A stretch of 64,000 nucleotides of DNA, from assembly GCF_003626755.1 (NCBI RefSeq), contig NZ_RBCJ01000006.1, forward strand, positions 1-64,000, in the 5' to 3' direction. Positions 50,567 to 59,048 of the stretch are shown piece by piece. The translations under genes were made by a program, and so were the position numbers. The stretch comes from Ulvibacterium marinum. GTDB lineage: Bacteria > Bacteroidota > Bacteroidia > Flavobacteriales > Flavobacteriaceae. A model generated the notes under the pieces. The model did no database searches. It saw only the letters and a list, made by a program, of their open reading frames with translations, and was not told where the DNA came from. Numbering within the stretch: position 1 is the stretch's first letter; every line of letters begins with the position of its first letter.

Positions 50567-51243
50567 TTTTTACCCTTTTTTCTATCCCTTCTTTTTTCGC
50601 GATCATAAGGAAACTTTCGCGCTGCCAGCTTCATCATCCTGTCAATGAGATCGTTGGTGTTCTTGCCCGATTTCTTATTGATTTTTTTTTCATATTTCCA
50701 CAACAACTTACCGGTTCTTCCATCGCTTATCTTTACGCCGATTCTTCCATAATCGGCATCACCCAAAAAATAATCTATCAAGCTGAATCCTTCGGGTATA
50801 CCCTTGGAAAGCAATATATTCAGATCTAGGCTTCCACTAATAATTCCATCCACGCCAAGCAATTCACTTAATTGTTTAGTAGTGTATACATCTATGTTGG
50901 TATAGGAAATGCCGTTTTGTGACAACAAGGCATTGGTGTTTTTTATGTTTTGAAACTCTACAGAAAACTTTTTCTTTTTCTTTCGTTGGGAAAAGTAGGT
51001 TTCCAGGGCATTTTGAACCGCGTAGCCTTCTTTTTCTTCCAGTTTCTTCAACTCATCCCTAGAGATCTCCTCCTTTAAGTCCAATTTGGTAATAAAAGGT
51101 ACAATGGCAAGGACCTGATGTCCATCGCTTAAGGCATCGAACTTATCGCTCTCATAAATGTTTTTTTGAGCGTATAGAAAGGTGGAGGCAAGAATTAGTG
51201 TGCCAAAAAGAACGTTCCTCATAAATCGGAAAAAATATATCAT
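50563..51243 (-). CDS. Exported protein, possibly CsgG/LPP20-like
   Basis: A 226-residue protein with a signal peptide (NVLFGTLILASTFLYAQ). The mature part resembles small anticodon-binding-like periplasmic modules of the CsgG/TolB-N kind: HQVLAIVPFITKLDLKEE, ALETYFSQR, YTTKQLSELLGVDGIISGSL, and GRIGVKISDGRTGKLLWKYE. The C terminus is a strongly basic tail (FPYDREKRRDRKKGKN). I cannot assign a specific function. A second ATG at 51222 is also possible and leaves a shorter signal peptide. It is the last gene of a group with the TonB receptor and the M23 peptidase on the same strand. Confidence 0.65.
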   Translation of the reverse strand: MIYFFRFMRNVLFGTLILASTFLYAQKNIYESDKFDALSDGHQVLAIVPFITKLDLKEEISRDELKKLEEKEGYAVQNALETYFSQRKKKKKFSVEFQNIKNTNALLSQNGISYTNIDVYTTKQLSELLGVDGIISGSLDLNILLSKGIPEGFSLIDYFLGDADYGRIGVKISDGRTGKLLWKYEKKINKKSGKNTNDLIDRMMKLAARKFPYDREKRRDRKKGKN

Positions 51244-51269
51244 AATCTTATAGCAATCTTCGAGGACGG

Positions 51270-53738
51270 TTAAAAGCCCATACTTAGACGCAGGTTCAAA
51301 ACCCGTGCAGTCATAAAATTCGGTACGGCAAACTGCTGTTTACTGTCCACATCCCTGACCCAGGTATTGGTAATTGAGTTTTGGTTGTTAAAAAGATTGA
51401 ATACTTCAAACCCTACGCTCAACTCCTTGAAACTATATAACCAATGGTCTTTTGGGTATGTTTTATCCCCATTTACAAAAATATGGGAAATTCCTAGATC
51501 TGCCCTTTTATAATCTCTTAATCTATTCTGAAAAACATAAGGGTCCGCATAGCTTGGAGAACCCCCGGGTACCCCGGTGTTGTAAACCAAGTTCAAATAC
51601 ATTCTTAAGTTAGGGATGTCCGGGATGTAATCTTGGAACAGAACCCCTAATTTCAAACGTTGGTCGGTAGGTCTGGAAATATAGCCCCTATCATTAATGT
51701 TCTCCTCCGTTTTAAGATAACCAATACTTACCCAAGATTCCGTTCCCGGTACAAAAGCGCCGCTCATTCTTAGTTCTCCGCCATAGACGTATGCTTTTGC
51801 ACTATTGTTTGCCCTATACCGGATGCGAACATCCTCCAGGGTATACGGATTTACGTTGTCCAGCTTTTTATAGTACCCTTCCCCGATAAGGGTAAAAGGC
51901 CTGTTCCAAAGGGTAAAGCTATATTCGTTGCCCACAACGAGATGAAGCGATTTCTGGGCCTTTACTTCAGGACGCACAATACCTAAGCTGTCTCTTAACT
52001 CCCTATAAAAAGGAGGTTGTTGATATATTCCTCCGGAGATTCTAAAGAGCATATCCTTCTCCCAATTGGGTTTTATTGCCAATTGCGCCCTTGGGCTAAA
52101 AATGGTATGGGATGTCTTGGCCACATTGGTTCCACTAACCGTCCAGTGCTGAGAGCGTATTCCGATATTGTAGTAAATATCATTGCCATTCCATGCTTTC
52201 CGGTCGCTAAATTGAATGAAACCGGAAAAACGATTGGTCTTCACGAAATTCCGGGAATTTATTCCCTCAAAGGGCACCAAGGGAGCTGTAAAGGGTTCCC
52301 CAGGTTCGTTATTGTTGAATTCTGGAAAGGGAGGACGTACAGAAAACCCGGCGGAGTCTATAAACTCGGATTCCCTCAATTGGTCCCTAATATCCTCATG
52401 TGTGTATTTAACACCCCATTCCAATGCTCTTTCGTTATGTGCATAGTTACCCTTATGTGAAATATTTAGGATAAGGGCGTCCAAATCGTTTCTGGCCCTG
52501 TTAATTTGTGAACCCAAACCTCTGGATGAGGTTACCTCACCCAAGGTCTCGCTGCCAAGATTGGTATCTATTTCGCCCAGTTCATATTGGGCCACTACAT
52601 CCGAGTATTCTTCCTCCGTATTATGGTAAATGGACGAAATAAGTTTTAGATTCACTTTTTCATTCAAAAAATAATCGCCCTTTAAGGCGGCCAATTGCGT
52701 ATTATAGGCATTGTTTTCCCTACCTTGGTAGAAAACGACAAGTGCTCTGGGGTCGTTCAAGGTTCCGAAATTGGTCTGTCTGTTCAAGGGTTCATTTTGA
52801 TAATCGTTTAGGGAGATATTCCCCAGGAAACCTAACTGGAATTTTTTCGAAAACCTATAGGTCATGTAACTCTGTACATCGGCAAAGACTGGATTGAAGT
52901 TGGCATTGGTTTGTTGGCTATTTACAAGAAGGCTATTGTTGCGATAACGAACACCGGAGATACTAGTGAAATTTTTGTTTTTGGAAACAGTTTCCACCAC
53001 GGCACTTGCCCCTAGGAGACTTAAATCCAATTGCGCGCCAAAGTTGACCGGGTTTTTGTAGGTGATGTCCAATACCGAAGATAGTTTGTCCCCGTATTTT
53101 GCTTGAAACCCACCAGGTGAAAAACTCACGTCCTTTGCCATATCGCTGTTTACGAAACTTAGGCCTTCTTGTTGCGCCGATCGGACAAGAAAAGGGCGGT
53201 ACACCTCTATTTCATTAATATAAACCAGATTTTCATCATAATTTCCACCACGGACTGAATATTGCGTGCTCAATTCGTTGTTGGAAGAAACTCCAGGCAA
53301 TAGTTTTAAGATATTTTCTACTCCAGCATTGGCCCCTGGTATTTTTCGTAATTCCTGGGGAGCTATTACGGCAATACCTTCTACACTTTTCCTGCCGGTG
53401 GGGGTAACGGTAATCCCGTCAATTTGGATAGCGTCCACCTTCATTATCGGATTAAACTCGTATGTCTCGTTGGTGATAAGTATCAAATCCTTAAGAATAA
53501 CACTTTTATGTCCTAAATGCGAAAAGGTAATCGTTGTTTTTTCATCCGCAACGATTTCTAACAAGTAAAACCCATTTGCATCGGAAAATGTACCTGTTCT
53601 GCCTGAAGAAATATTTACATTGGAAAGCGGTACCTTCCTTTCATCCAAAATTACGCCCGTAATAGTGGCAGTCTGTGCATTTGCGAAAAAGGCAAGACAG
53701 AATATCAGAAGCGCAAGAATGTACTTTAGGCATTTCAA
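51270..53738 (-). CDS. TonB-dependent receptor with carboxypeptidase-like N-terminal domain
   Basis: An 822-residue outer-membrane receptor. A signal peptide (LALLIFCLAFFANAQ) precedes a carboxypeptidase-regulatory-like domain (ATITGVILDERKVPLSNVNI). The plug follows (GIAVIAPQELRKIPGANAG, LLPGVSSNNELSTQYSVRGG) and then the barrel, ending ARVLNLRLSMGF with the terminal Phe. It lacks the SusC hallmark and has no SusD neighbour, so it is more like the receptors for metals, peptides or small ligands. The start appears to be TTG at 53738: no ATG lies near, and AGGGGT precedes it by a few bases. The M23 peptidase gene ends 5 bases upstream, so the two are co-transcribed. Confidence 0.9.
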   Translation of the reverse strand: MKCLKYILALLIFCLAFFANAQTATITGVILDERKVPLSNVNISSGRTGTFSDANGFYLLEIVADEKTTITFSHLGHKSVILKDLILITNETYEFNPIMKVDAIQIDGITVTPTGRKSVEGIAVIAPQELRKIPGANAGVENILKLLPGVSSNNELSTQYSVRGGNYDENLVYINEIEVYRPFLVRSAQQEGLSFVNSDMAKDVSFSPGGFQAKYGDKLSSVLDITYKNPVNFGAQLDLSLLGASAVVETVSKNKNFTSISGVRYRNNSLLVNSQQTNANFNPVFADVQSYMTYRFSKKFQLGFLGNISLNDYQNEPLNRQTNFGTLNDPRALVVFYQGRENNAYNTQLAALKGDYFLNEKVNLKLISSIYHNTEEEYSDVVAQYELGEIDTNLGSETLGEVTSSRGLGSQINRARNDLDALILNISHKGNYAHNERALEWGVKYTHEDIRDQLRESEFIDSAGFSVRPPFPEFNNNEPGEPFTAPLVPFEGINSRNFVKTNRFSGFIQFSDRKAWNGNDIYYNIGIRSQHWTVSGTNVAKTSHTIFSPRAQLAIKPNWEKDMLFRISGGIYQQPPFYRELRDSLGIVRPEVKAQKSLHLVVGNEYSFTLWNRPFTLIGEGYYKKLDNVNPYTLEDVRIRYRANNSAKAYVYGGELRMSGAFVPGTESWVSIGYLKTEENINDRGYISRPTDQRLKLGVLFQDYIPDIPNLRMYLNLVYNTGVPGGSPSYADPYVFQNRLRDYKRADLGISHIFVNGDKTYPKDHWLYSFKELSVGFEVFNLFNNQNSITNTWVRDVDSKQQFAVPNFMTARVLNLRLSMGF

Positions 53739-53743
53739 ACCCC

Positions 53744-55435
53744 TTATTTTCTATAAAATATTGTTGATAAGGTACTACTGTTTCCGACATTGTCGGTTAC
53801 CACAACCTTTAGCTCACACTGCTTTTTGTCCAAAATAACATCATCAAAATTATACGTAAGGGTTTTGGTTTTGGGTTCATATTCCATTAAGATCCATTCA
53901 CCGTTCAAGGTTGCCGAATAAGAATCGATACCACTCAGATCGTCCGCGATATAAAGGCTTAGGTAACGGTAATTGTTGAGCCACTGCTTTGCTTTAAAAT
54001 TCTTGGTTCGGATTTTTGGGGCCGTGGTGTCCTTGGCCAAGGTGTAAGTACCTAGATTTCGCGTTCTGGCGGTAAACACGTCCCCTCTTTTATAGGTAGA
54101 AGTGTAATTGGGCTTAAGTTTCTTGTCCAGACGTGCTATAAACAGCTGTTTGCGTTCGTTTTCTGAATATTTTGAAGTATCAAAGGTTATCGTAAAATTA
54201 CGGTGGGCAGGAACTGTGTTGTTGTGGATTTTAACCGTATCCTCTCCTTTTTCCAAATCCAAATAAAAATCCTCATAAAAGGTATTCGATGGAAAATATA
54301 CCTTGGCCGCCCCCAAATCATAATTATTCGGTTTTTTGGCAATTACATAATAATCGGTCTTTTTTTCTTCCCGTTCCTTTTTTATCGTTTCCTTTTTGCC
54401 TTCTACTGGAATACGTAATTTAACAAGGTTGCCTTCAAAATCCTTGATCAACAACTCAACATTATAACTTAGGCCTTCCCTAACCACGATCTTTCCATCG
54501 TTATGAAGGGTGTTATATATACTAAGTCGATTTCCTGGCGACTTAAAGGATTTTTGAATACGCTGTTTGTACTTTCCGAAGTGATGGTAGTCTATCAATG
54601 TATTAATATACCGGGATTCGGAAAATGAGAATTTCTCAAAATTATAGTCAGAATATATCTTTCCATTTACCAATTGTTGTACTGAGTAGACCCCGTTTTT
54701 ATTAGCTGCCATATCCTGTCTGTCATGTCCAACAAAACCAAAACCGATGGTGCCCGCAGCCCGAACTTTATCCGTAAGGAAAGTACCGTCCTTCTGCTTT
54801 GAAAAGTTGATTTGTATTTTATTCCGACTTTGGTTTATTTGGGCATCTTTGGAGAGCGGAAACCCATAAAGTTTTAATACTGTAGGGTTGGTGGCGTCCC
54901 TTACCTCATACCCATATAATAAGGGATTTGTAGGTTTTTCCGAGATACTGCTCCGTATCTCAAAATGGAGGTGGGGACCGGAGGATCCACCGGTATTACC
55001 ACTGTAGGCGATTACTTCACCTTTTGCTACCTTTAGTTCTCCATAATCCGGGAATATTTCCACCTCATAGGATCTTTTTTGGTATTGTATTTTTTTGATG
55101 TATTCCTCCAAGCTGGGTGAAAATTTTCTGAGATGTCCATAAACCGAAGTATATCCATTGGGATGTGCCACATAGATTGCCTTACCATACCCCCAATGTG
55201 ATATTTTAATACGTGTAACGCTTCCATCTCCAATGGCGTAGATGGGTAGTCCCTGTCTTTGCTGTGTTTTTATATCAATACCGGCATGAAAATGATTTGA
55301 GCGCAATTCCCCAAAGGTTCCTGCCAAGATAAGCGGGATATCCATAGGAGATCTAAAAGCATCTTTAGGATAATTTTCCTGTCCCCATATGGTCATACAA
55401 TTTAGCAAGAGTACTCCTAAAACAACTTTTCGCAT
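53744..55435 (-). CDS. M23 family metallopeptidase, exported
   Basis: A 563-residue protein with a signal peptide (VVLGVLLLNCMTIWGQ). The catalytic LytM/M23 domain lies at about residues 30-180: SNHFHAGIDIKTQQ supplies the first His and Asp zinc ligands, HPNGYTSVYGHL the middle region, and SGPHLHFEIR the final HxH. The long C-terminal part (about 370 residues) looks like several immunoglobulin-like or beta-sandwich modules (FIADLSGIDSYSATLNGEW-type segments near the end). It should cleave peptidoglycan cross-links or a related peptide. The pairing with a TonB receptor gene is a recurrent flavobacterial arrangement as far as I recall. Confidence 0.9.
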   Translation of the reverse strand: MRKVVLGVLLLNCMTIWGQENYPKDAFRSPMDIPLILAGTFGELRSNHFHAGIDIKTQQRQGLPIYAIGDGSVTRIKISHWGYGKAIYVAHPNGYTSVYGHLRKFSPSLEEYIKKIQYQKRSYEVEIFPDYGELKVAKGEVIAYSGNTGGSSGPHLHFEIRSSISEKPTNPLLYGYEVRDATNPTVLKLYGFPLSKDAQINQSRNKIQINFSKQKDGTFLTDKVRAAGTIGFGFVGHDRQDMAANKNGVYSVQQLVNGKIYSDYNFEKFSFSESRYINTLIDYHHFGKYKQRIQKSFKSPGNRLSIYNTLHNDGKIVVREGLSYNVELLIKDFEGNLVKLRIPVEGKKETIKKEREEKKTDYYVIAKKPNNYDLGAAKVYFPSNTFYEDFYLDLEKGEDTVKIHNNTVPAHRNFTITFDTSKYSENERKQLFIARLDKKLKPNYTSTYKRGDVFTARTRNLGTYTLAKDTTAPKIRTKNFKAKQWLNNYRYLSLYIADDLSGIDSYSATLNGEWILMEYEPKTKTLTYNFDDVILDKKQCELKVVVTDNVGNSSTLSTIFYRK

Positions 55436-55572
55436 AACATGAATATGTGGGTACGAAAGTAATTAATCACTTTGAATCCTTGAAAGCACATTGATCCAAA
55501 TATAGACGTACCATAGTACTCAACGATTTATGCTCAATTAAAGTATTGCTTCAAGAATAATTGAAAAAAGTA

Positions 55573-55603
55573 TTGCTAAGTCGTTAGATGTATGTTAACT
55601 TTG
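55573..55603 (+). promoter_or_regulatory. Predicted promoter of the zapB-like/zapA/6S cluster
   Basis: TTG at 55573-55575 and TAACTTTG at 55596-55603, spaced by 20 bases, match the Bacteroidota consensus well. Transcription would start near 55610, about 17 bases before the chosen ATG. Confidence 0.6.
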
Positions 55604-55626
55604 TGTAACATGCATTGAAAAGCTAC

Positions 55627-55917
55627 ATGAGCGAATTGGTACAAATTGTTGATTCCTTGGAGAACAAAATTAGCAAGTTGTTGCGCAAAATGGAATTACT
55701 CCAACAGGCCAATTCAAAGCTTGAAAATGAATTGATGGCGGTAAAAAGCGATAGGGACAGTACTCTGGATTCCGTCGCGGAATGGCAGGAAAAATACAAT
55801 TCGCTAAAACTCGCTAATTCAATGCTGGGCAGTAATACAAACAAAACAGAAGCTAAGCTTAAGATAAACACATTGATCAGGGAGTTGGATCATTGCATAG
55901 CCCAGCTCTCGGAATAA
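55627..55917 (+). CDS. Coiled-coil protein, ZapB-like, upstream of zapA
   Basis: A 96-residue protein that is almost entirely coiled coil with regular heptads (IVDSLENKISKLLRKMELLQ, ANSKLENELMAVKSDRDSTL, VAEWQEKYNSLKLANSML). A short C-terminal helix follows (LKINTLIRELDHCIAQL). It resembles the small coiled-coil partners found in front of zapA in flavobacteria and is ZapB-like in shape only; sequence identity to ZapB cannot be claimed. ATG at 55627 is preferred to TTG at 55615. The zapA gene follows 15 bases later. Confidence 0.75.
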   Translation: MSELVQIVDSLENKISKLLRKMELLQQANSKLENELMAVKSDRDSTLDSVAEWQEKYNSLKLANSMLGSNTNKTEAKLKINTLIRELDHCIAQLSE

Positions 55918-55932
55918 TGCTTAAAAATTATA

Positions 55933-56229
55933 ATGCAGGAAAGGTTAAAGATCAAACTTTCAATTGCAGATAGGGTATATCCTTTAACGATTGACCCTTC
56001 CCAGGAAGAAGGACTGCGGAAAGCGGCCAAGAATATTGAACAATTGGCCAAAAAGTTTGAGCAAAACTATGCTGTTAGGGATAAACAAGATGTGCTGGCC
56101 ATGTGCGCGCTGCAGTTTGCTTCAAAAATAGAGCAAGGTGGTATTGACCAGTCCGAAGGGACCAAAAAGGCCAAGGAACGCCTAAGGGCGCTGGATGATC
56201 TTGTTAATTCCAAACTAAGCTTAAAATAA
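55933..56229 (+). CDS. zapA: Cell division protein ZapA
   Basis: A 98-residue protein with the ZapA layout: a small N-terminal globular domain (LKIKLSIADRVYPLTIDPSQ, EEGLRKAAKNIEQLAKKF) and a C-terminal coiled coil. The central region (DKQDVLAMCALQFASKIEQG) fits the conserved DxLxMxALxxA signature. ZapA cross-links FtsZ filaments at the division site. It is followed by the 6S-like RNA. Confidence 0.9.
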   Translation: MQERLKIKLSIADRVYPLTIDPSQEEGLRKAAKNIEQLAKKFEQNYAVRDKQDVLAMCALQFASKIEQGGIDQSEGTKKAKERLRALDDLVNSKLSLK

Positions 56230-56252
56230 GTTCTTTTAAATACATAGTTACT

Positions 56253-56420
56253 GCCCACATTGGTATTATCTTTTGACGAACTCAACACTAATTTGTTTGA
56301 AAAGGGTGAGTTTAGGTTGTAAAAGCAGGCCTTACTAGTATAAGGATCCTTGAGCAGTCTGTTAGCCCTAAACTTGTTTATAGGAGTTTGTACAAAACTT
56401 CTCCAATGTGGGCTTTTTTT
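56253..56420 (+). ncRNA. ssrS: 6S-like RNA (6S-Flavo candidate)
   Basis: A 168-base rod-like transcript downstream of zapA. The closing stem is a perfect 11-bp helix: GCCCACATTGG (56253-56263) with CCAATGTGGGC (56403-56413), followed by seven T, which also gives an intrinsic terminator. Inside, AGTTTAGG (about 56308-56315) pairs with CCTAAACT (about 56369-56376), and CCTTA/TAAGG closes an apical loop CTAGTA. A large open region lies between, as expected for the promoter-mimicking bubble of 6S RNA, which binds RNA polymerase in stationary phase. In E. coli ssrS also lies directly downstream of zapA. Identification is from structure and synteny; the 6S-Flavo family name is recalled. Confidence 0.8.
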
Positions 56421-56542
56421 ATGGATAAGACCCCATTTTTGATGATAGCAGAAATACTCATCAAAATCGTTGGTCACATTAATTTCGCTACGGGGCGAAA
56501 TCTGTTTGTGCAAGCAGATTAACAATTTTAATTTTCGATAAT

Positions 56543-58111
56543 ATGGAAAGCACTATAGCAATAATAACGGGAATCATTGGACTTATTGTAGGTTTTGTCA
56601 TTGCCAAGTTTATGGAGAAGGGCAAGGCTTCAAAAACTATAACAAACGCCAAAAGGGAAGCGGCATCAATTATTAAAGGTGCTAAATTGGAAGGGGAGAC
56701 TACTAAAAAGGATAAGATTTTCCAAGCCAAGGAAAAGTTCTTGGAGCTTAAGGCGGAACATGAAAAAGTCATTATCAATAAAAACAAAAAAATTGCAGAA
56801 GCGGAAAAGAGAACCCGGGACAAAGAGTCTCAGATAAGTAATGAGCTGGCGCGGAATAAAAAGCTGAACGAGCAACTTGAAAGGAAAATGAAGGATGTGG
56901 ATCATAAGACAGAGTTCTATGAAAAAAAACAATCCGAACTTGAAAAATTGCATAAAAGCCAAGTACAGCAATTAGAGGTTATTTCCGGTCTTTCTGCCGA
57001 AGAAGCTAAGAGCCAATTGTTGGAGTCCCTTAAAGAAACTGCCAAGACCGACGCTATGGCCTATATGCAAACCACTTTGGAAGAGGCCAAATTAACGGCG
57101 CAACAGGAAGCGAAAAAGATTGTCATAAATACCATCCAACGCATAGGTACGGAGGAAGCGGTAGAAAATTGTGTTTCCGTCTTTAACTTGGAATCCGATG
57201 ATGTAAAAGGCCGGATTATTGGTAGGGAAGGTAGGAATATCAGGGCCTTGGAATCGGCAACCGGAGTTGAAATTATTGTAGACGATACCCCGGAGGCGAT
57301 CATATTGTCCTGTTTTGACTCTGTGCGTCGAGAAGTAGCAAGGTTGTCCCTGCATAAATTGGTGACGGATGGCCGTATACATCCGGCACGTATCGAGGAA
57401 ATCGTAAAAAAGACGGAAAAACAAATAGAACAAGAAATCGTAGAAGTAGGTAAACGTACAGTTATTGACTTAGGTATACATGGGTTGCACCCCGAGTTAA
57501 TTAGAGCAGTGGGAAGAATGAAATACCGGTCCTCCTACGGTCAAAATTTATTACAGCATTCCAGGGAAGTTGCCAAGCTGTGCGGCGTAATGGCAGCTGA
57601 ATTGGGTCTCAATCCAAAATTGGCCAAACGAGCTGGACTATTGCATGATATTGGTAAGGTACCCAATACCGAAGCGGAAGTGGAGACACCACACGCCATT
57701 TTAGGGATGCAATGGGCCGATAAATTTGGCGAAAAGCCAGATGTTTGCAACGCTATAGGCGCCCACCATGACGAGATTGAAATGAAAACCCTTATTTCTC
57801 CTATAGTTCAGGTCTGCGATGCCATTAGTGGAGCAAGGCCTGGTGCACGTAGGCAAGTATTGGATTCTTATATACAGCGACTCAAGGATTTGGAAGACAT
57901 TGCCTTCGGTTTTGGAGGTGTCCAAAAAGCCTATGCCATACAAGCAGGTAGAGAGCTTCGTGTAATCGTGGAAAGTGAAAAGGTGAGTGATGACAAAGCG
58001 GCACAGTTGTCTTTTGAGATTTCGCAAAAAATTCAAACGGATATGACTTATCCAGGACAAGTGAAGATAACCGTAATTCGGGAAACCCGATCCGTAAACG
58101 TTGCCAAATAA
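56543..58111 (+). CDS. rny: Ribonuclease Y
   Basis: A 522-residue endoribonuclease. An N-terminal membrane helix ([19 protein letters not shown]) is followed by a long coiled coil (about residues 25-200, rich in Lys and Glu). A KH domain has [20 protein letters not shown] (GRxGRNIR), and the HD domain has [14 protein letters not shown] and [10 protein letters not shown], with metal-binding His and Asp. RNase Y initiates mRNA decay at the membrane. It follows the 6S RNA by 122 bases; no strong promoter could be assigned in that gap. Confidence 0.97.
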   Translation: MESTIAIITGIIGLIVGFVIAKFMEKGKASKTITNAKREAASIIKGAKLEGETTKKDKIFQAKEKFLELKAEHEKVIINKNKKIAEAEKRTRDKESQISNELARNKKLNEQLERKMKDVDHKTEFYEKKQSELEKLHKSQVQQLEVISGLSAEEAKSQLLESLKETAKTDAMAYMQTTLEEAKLTAQQEAKKIVINTIQRIGTEEAVENCVSVFNLESDDVKGRIIGREGRNIRALESATGVEIIVDDTPEAIILSCFDSVRREVARLSLHKLVTDGRIHPARIEEIVKKTEKQIEQEIVEVGKRTVIDLGIHGLHPELIRAVGRMKYRSSYGQNLLQHSREVAKLCGVMAAELGLNPKLAKRAGLLHDIGKVPNTEAEVETPHAILGMQWADKFGEKPDVCNAIGAHHDEIEMKTLISPIVQVCDAISGARPGARRQVLDSYIQRLKDLEDIAFGFGGVQKAYAIQAGRELRVIVESEKVSDDKAAQLSFEISQKIQTDMTYPGQVKITVIRETRSVNVAK

Positions 58112-58142
58112 GATTTACAGCCTATAATTAAGGAAAGCCCCG

Positions 58143-58159
58143 GGAAAAGTGTCTTTTCC
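58143..58159. terminator. Possible terminator hairpin after rny
   Basis: GGAAAAG-TGT-CTTTTCC forms a 7-bp stem with a 3-base loop 31 bases after the rny stop. There is only a short T/C tract after it, so it may be a weak terminator or an mRNA-stabilizing hairpin. Confidence 0.4.
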
Positions 58160-58163
58160 TTCC

Positions 58164-58322
58164 TTACCGGACGCTAATTCGAAAAAGTAAGTACTGGTTG
58201 AATTTGCCAACAGAAACCTTTTGTAACTTTTCCAAGGGCATATTACTTCTAATTTCCTTTTTTATGGTGTTGGGATACGCTTGAAACTTTGCAAAAATAT
58301 TGTTTCGCTCCTCGATGGTCAA
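58164..58322 (-). CDS. Possible small protein of 52 residues with TTG start
   Basis: On the minus strand a TTG at 58322 opens a 52-codon frame (MTIEERNNIFAKFQAYPNTI, then KKEIRSNMPLEKLQK and a hydrophobic end FNQYLLFRISVR) that stops at 58164. The composition is amphipathic and protein-like, and the gap between rny and the CBS gene is otherwise empty. There is no ATG start, no recognisable family and no visible promoter, so it may be a fragment or chance frame. Confidence 0.3.
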   Translation of the reverse strand: MTIEERNNIFAKFQAYPNTIKKEIRSNMPLEKLQKVSVGKFNQYLLFRISVR

Positions 58323-58388
58323 TGACTTTTATCATACTTTTTAGGGGTTTTGAATTCTATCTTTAAAATGATTTTTAAACCCGAAAAG

Positions 58389-58808
58389 ATGAAAAAGCAA
58401 ACACCCGTATCGGTAATAATGACCAGGAACGTTATTACACTGAACAATGCAGATAATTTGGAAACTGCGGAACTTCTTTTCAAAAAGCACCGTATTCGAC
58501 ATATTCCAGTAGTTTCTGGAGAAAAGATTATAGGAATGTTAAGCTATACCGACCTTTTACGGATTAGCTTCGCCGATGCCGTAGATGAGGATGAGGAATC
58601 CGTAGAAACCATGGTTTACAACATGTTTACAATTGGGCAGGTAATGGCCAAAACCTTGATCAGTGTTCCGTCTACGGCTTCCGTACAGGAGGTTGCGGAA
58701 ATCCTATCGGATAGGGAATTTCATGCGATTCCCGTGGTGGATGATGGAAAATTGGTGGGAATAGTTACAACCACGGATTTGATCAATTATTTGCTTGAGC
58801 AATTTTAG
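58389..58808 (+). CDS. Tandem CBS domain protein
   Basis: A small protein of about 139 residues consisting of two CBS motifs: PVSVIMTRNVITLNNADNLE with FKKHRIRHIPVVSGEKIIGM, and TIGQVMAKTLISVPSTASVQ with LSDREFHAIPVVDDGKLVGI, ending VTTTDLINYLLEQF. Paired CBS domains bind adenosyl ligands such as AMP, ATP or SAM. It has no attached catalytic domain, so it may regulate another protein. ATG at 58389 is preferred; ATG at 58368 would add seven residues. It is not clearly in an operon. Confidence 0.85.
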   Translation: MKKQTPVSVIMTRNVITLNNADNLETAELLFKKHRIRHIPVVSGEKIIGMLSYTDLLRISFADAVDEDEESVETMVYNMFTIGQVMAKTLISVPSTASVQEVAEILSDREFHAIPVVDDGKLVGIVTTTDLINYLLEQF

Positions 58809-59048
58809 GGGACCCTTGAAAATTTTTGGTGAACATTGGATGAATGAAGTATCCTTGCGAAACTATATTCTTTTGTGACATCACCACTATGGACTTCCAA
58901 CATGTATTTTCGCATTTGATTATCCTAAACTAAAAGGAAATACTCGAAAAGTAATCGGATTTTACCTTTGGAATCCTTCCTGGATATTTTTCTATAACTT
59001 TATGGGGTACACTACATATTGCTTATTAGAATTCTATCCTAAGATATA

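Noticed and set aside
56067-56525. 152-residue minus-strand open frame overlapping zapA and the 6S RNA
   Set aside because: It is antisense to zapA and to a clear RNA structure, and its composition is not protein-like.
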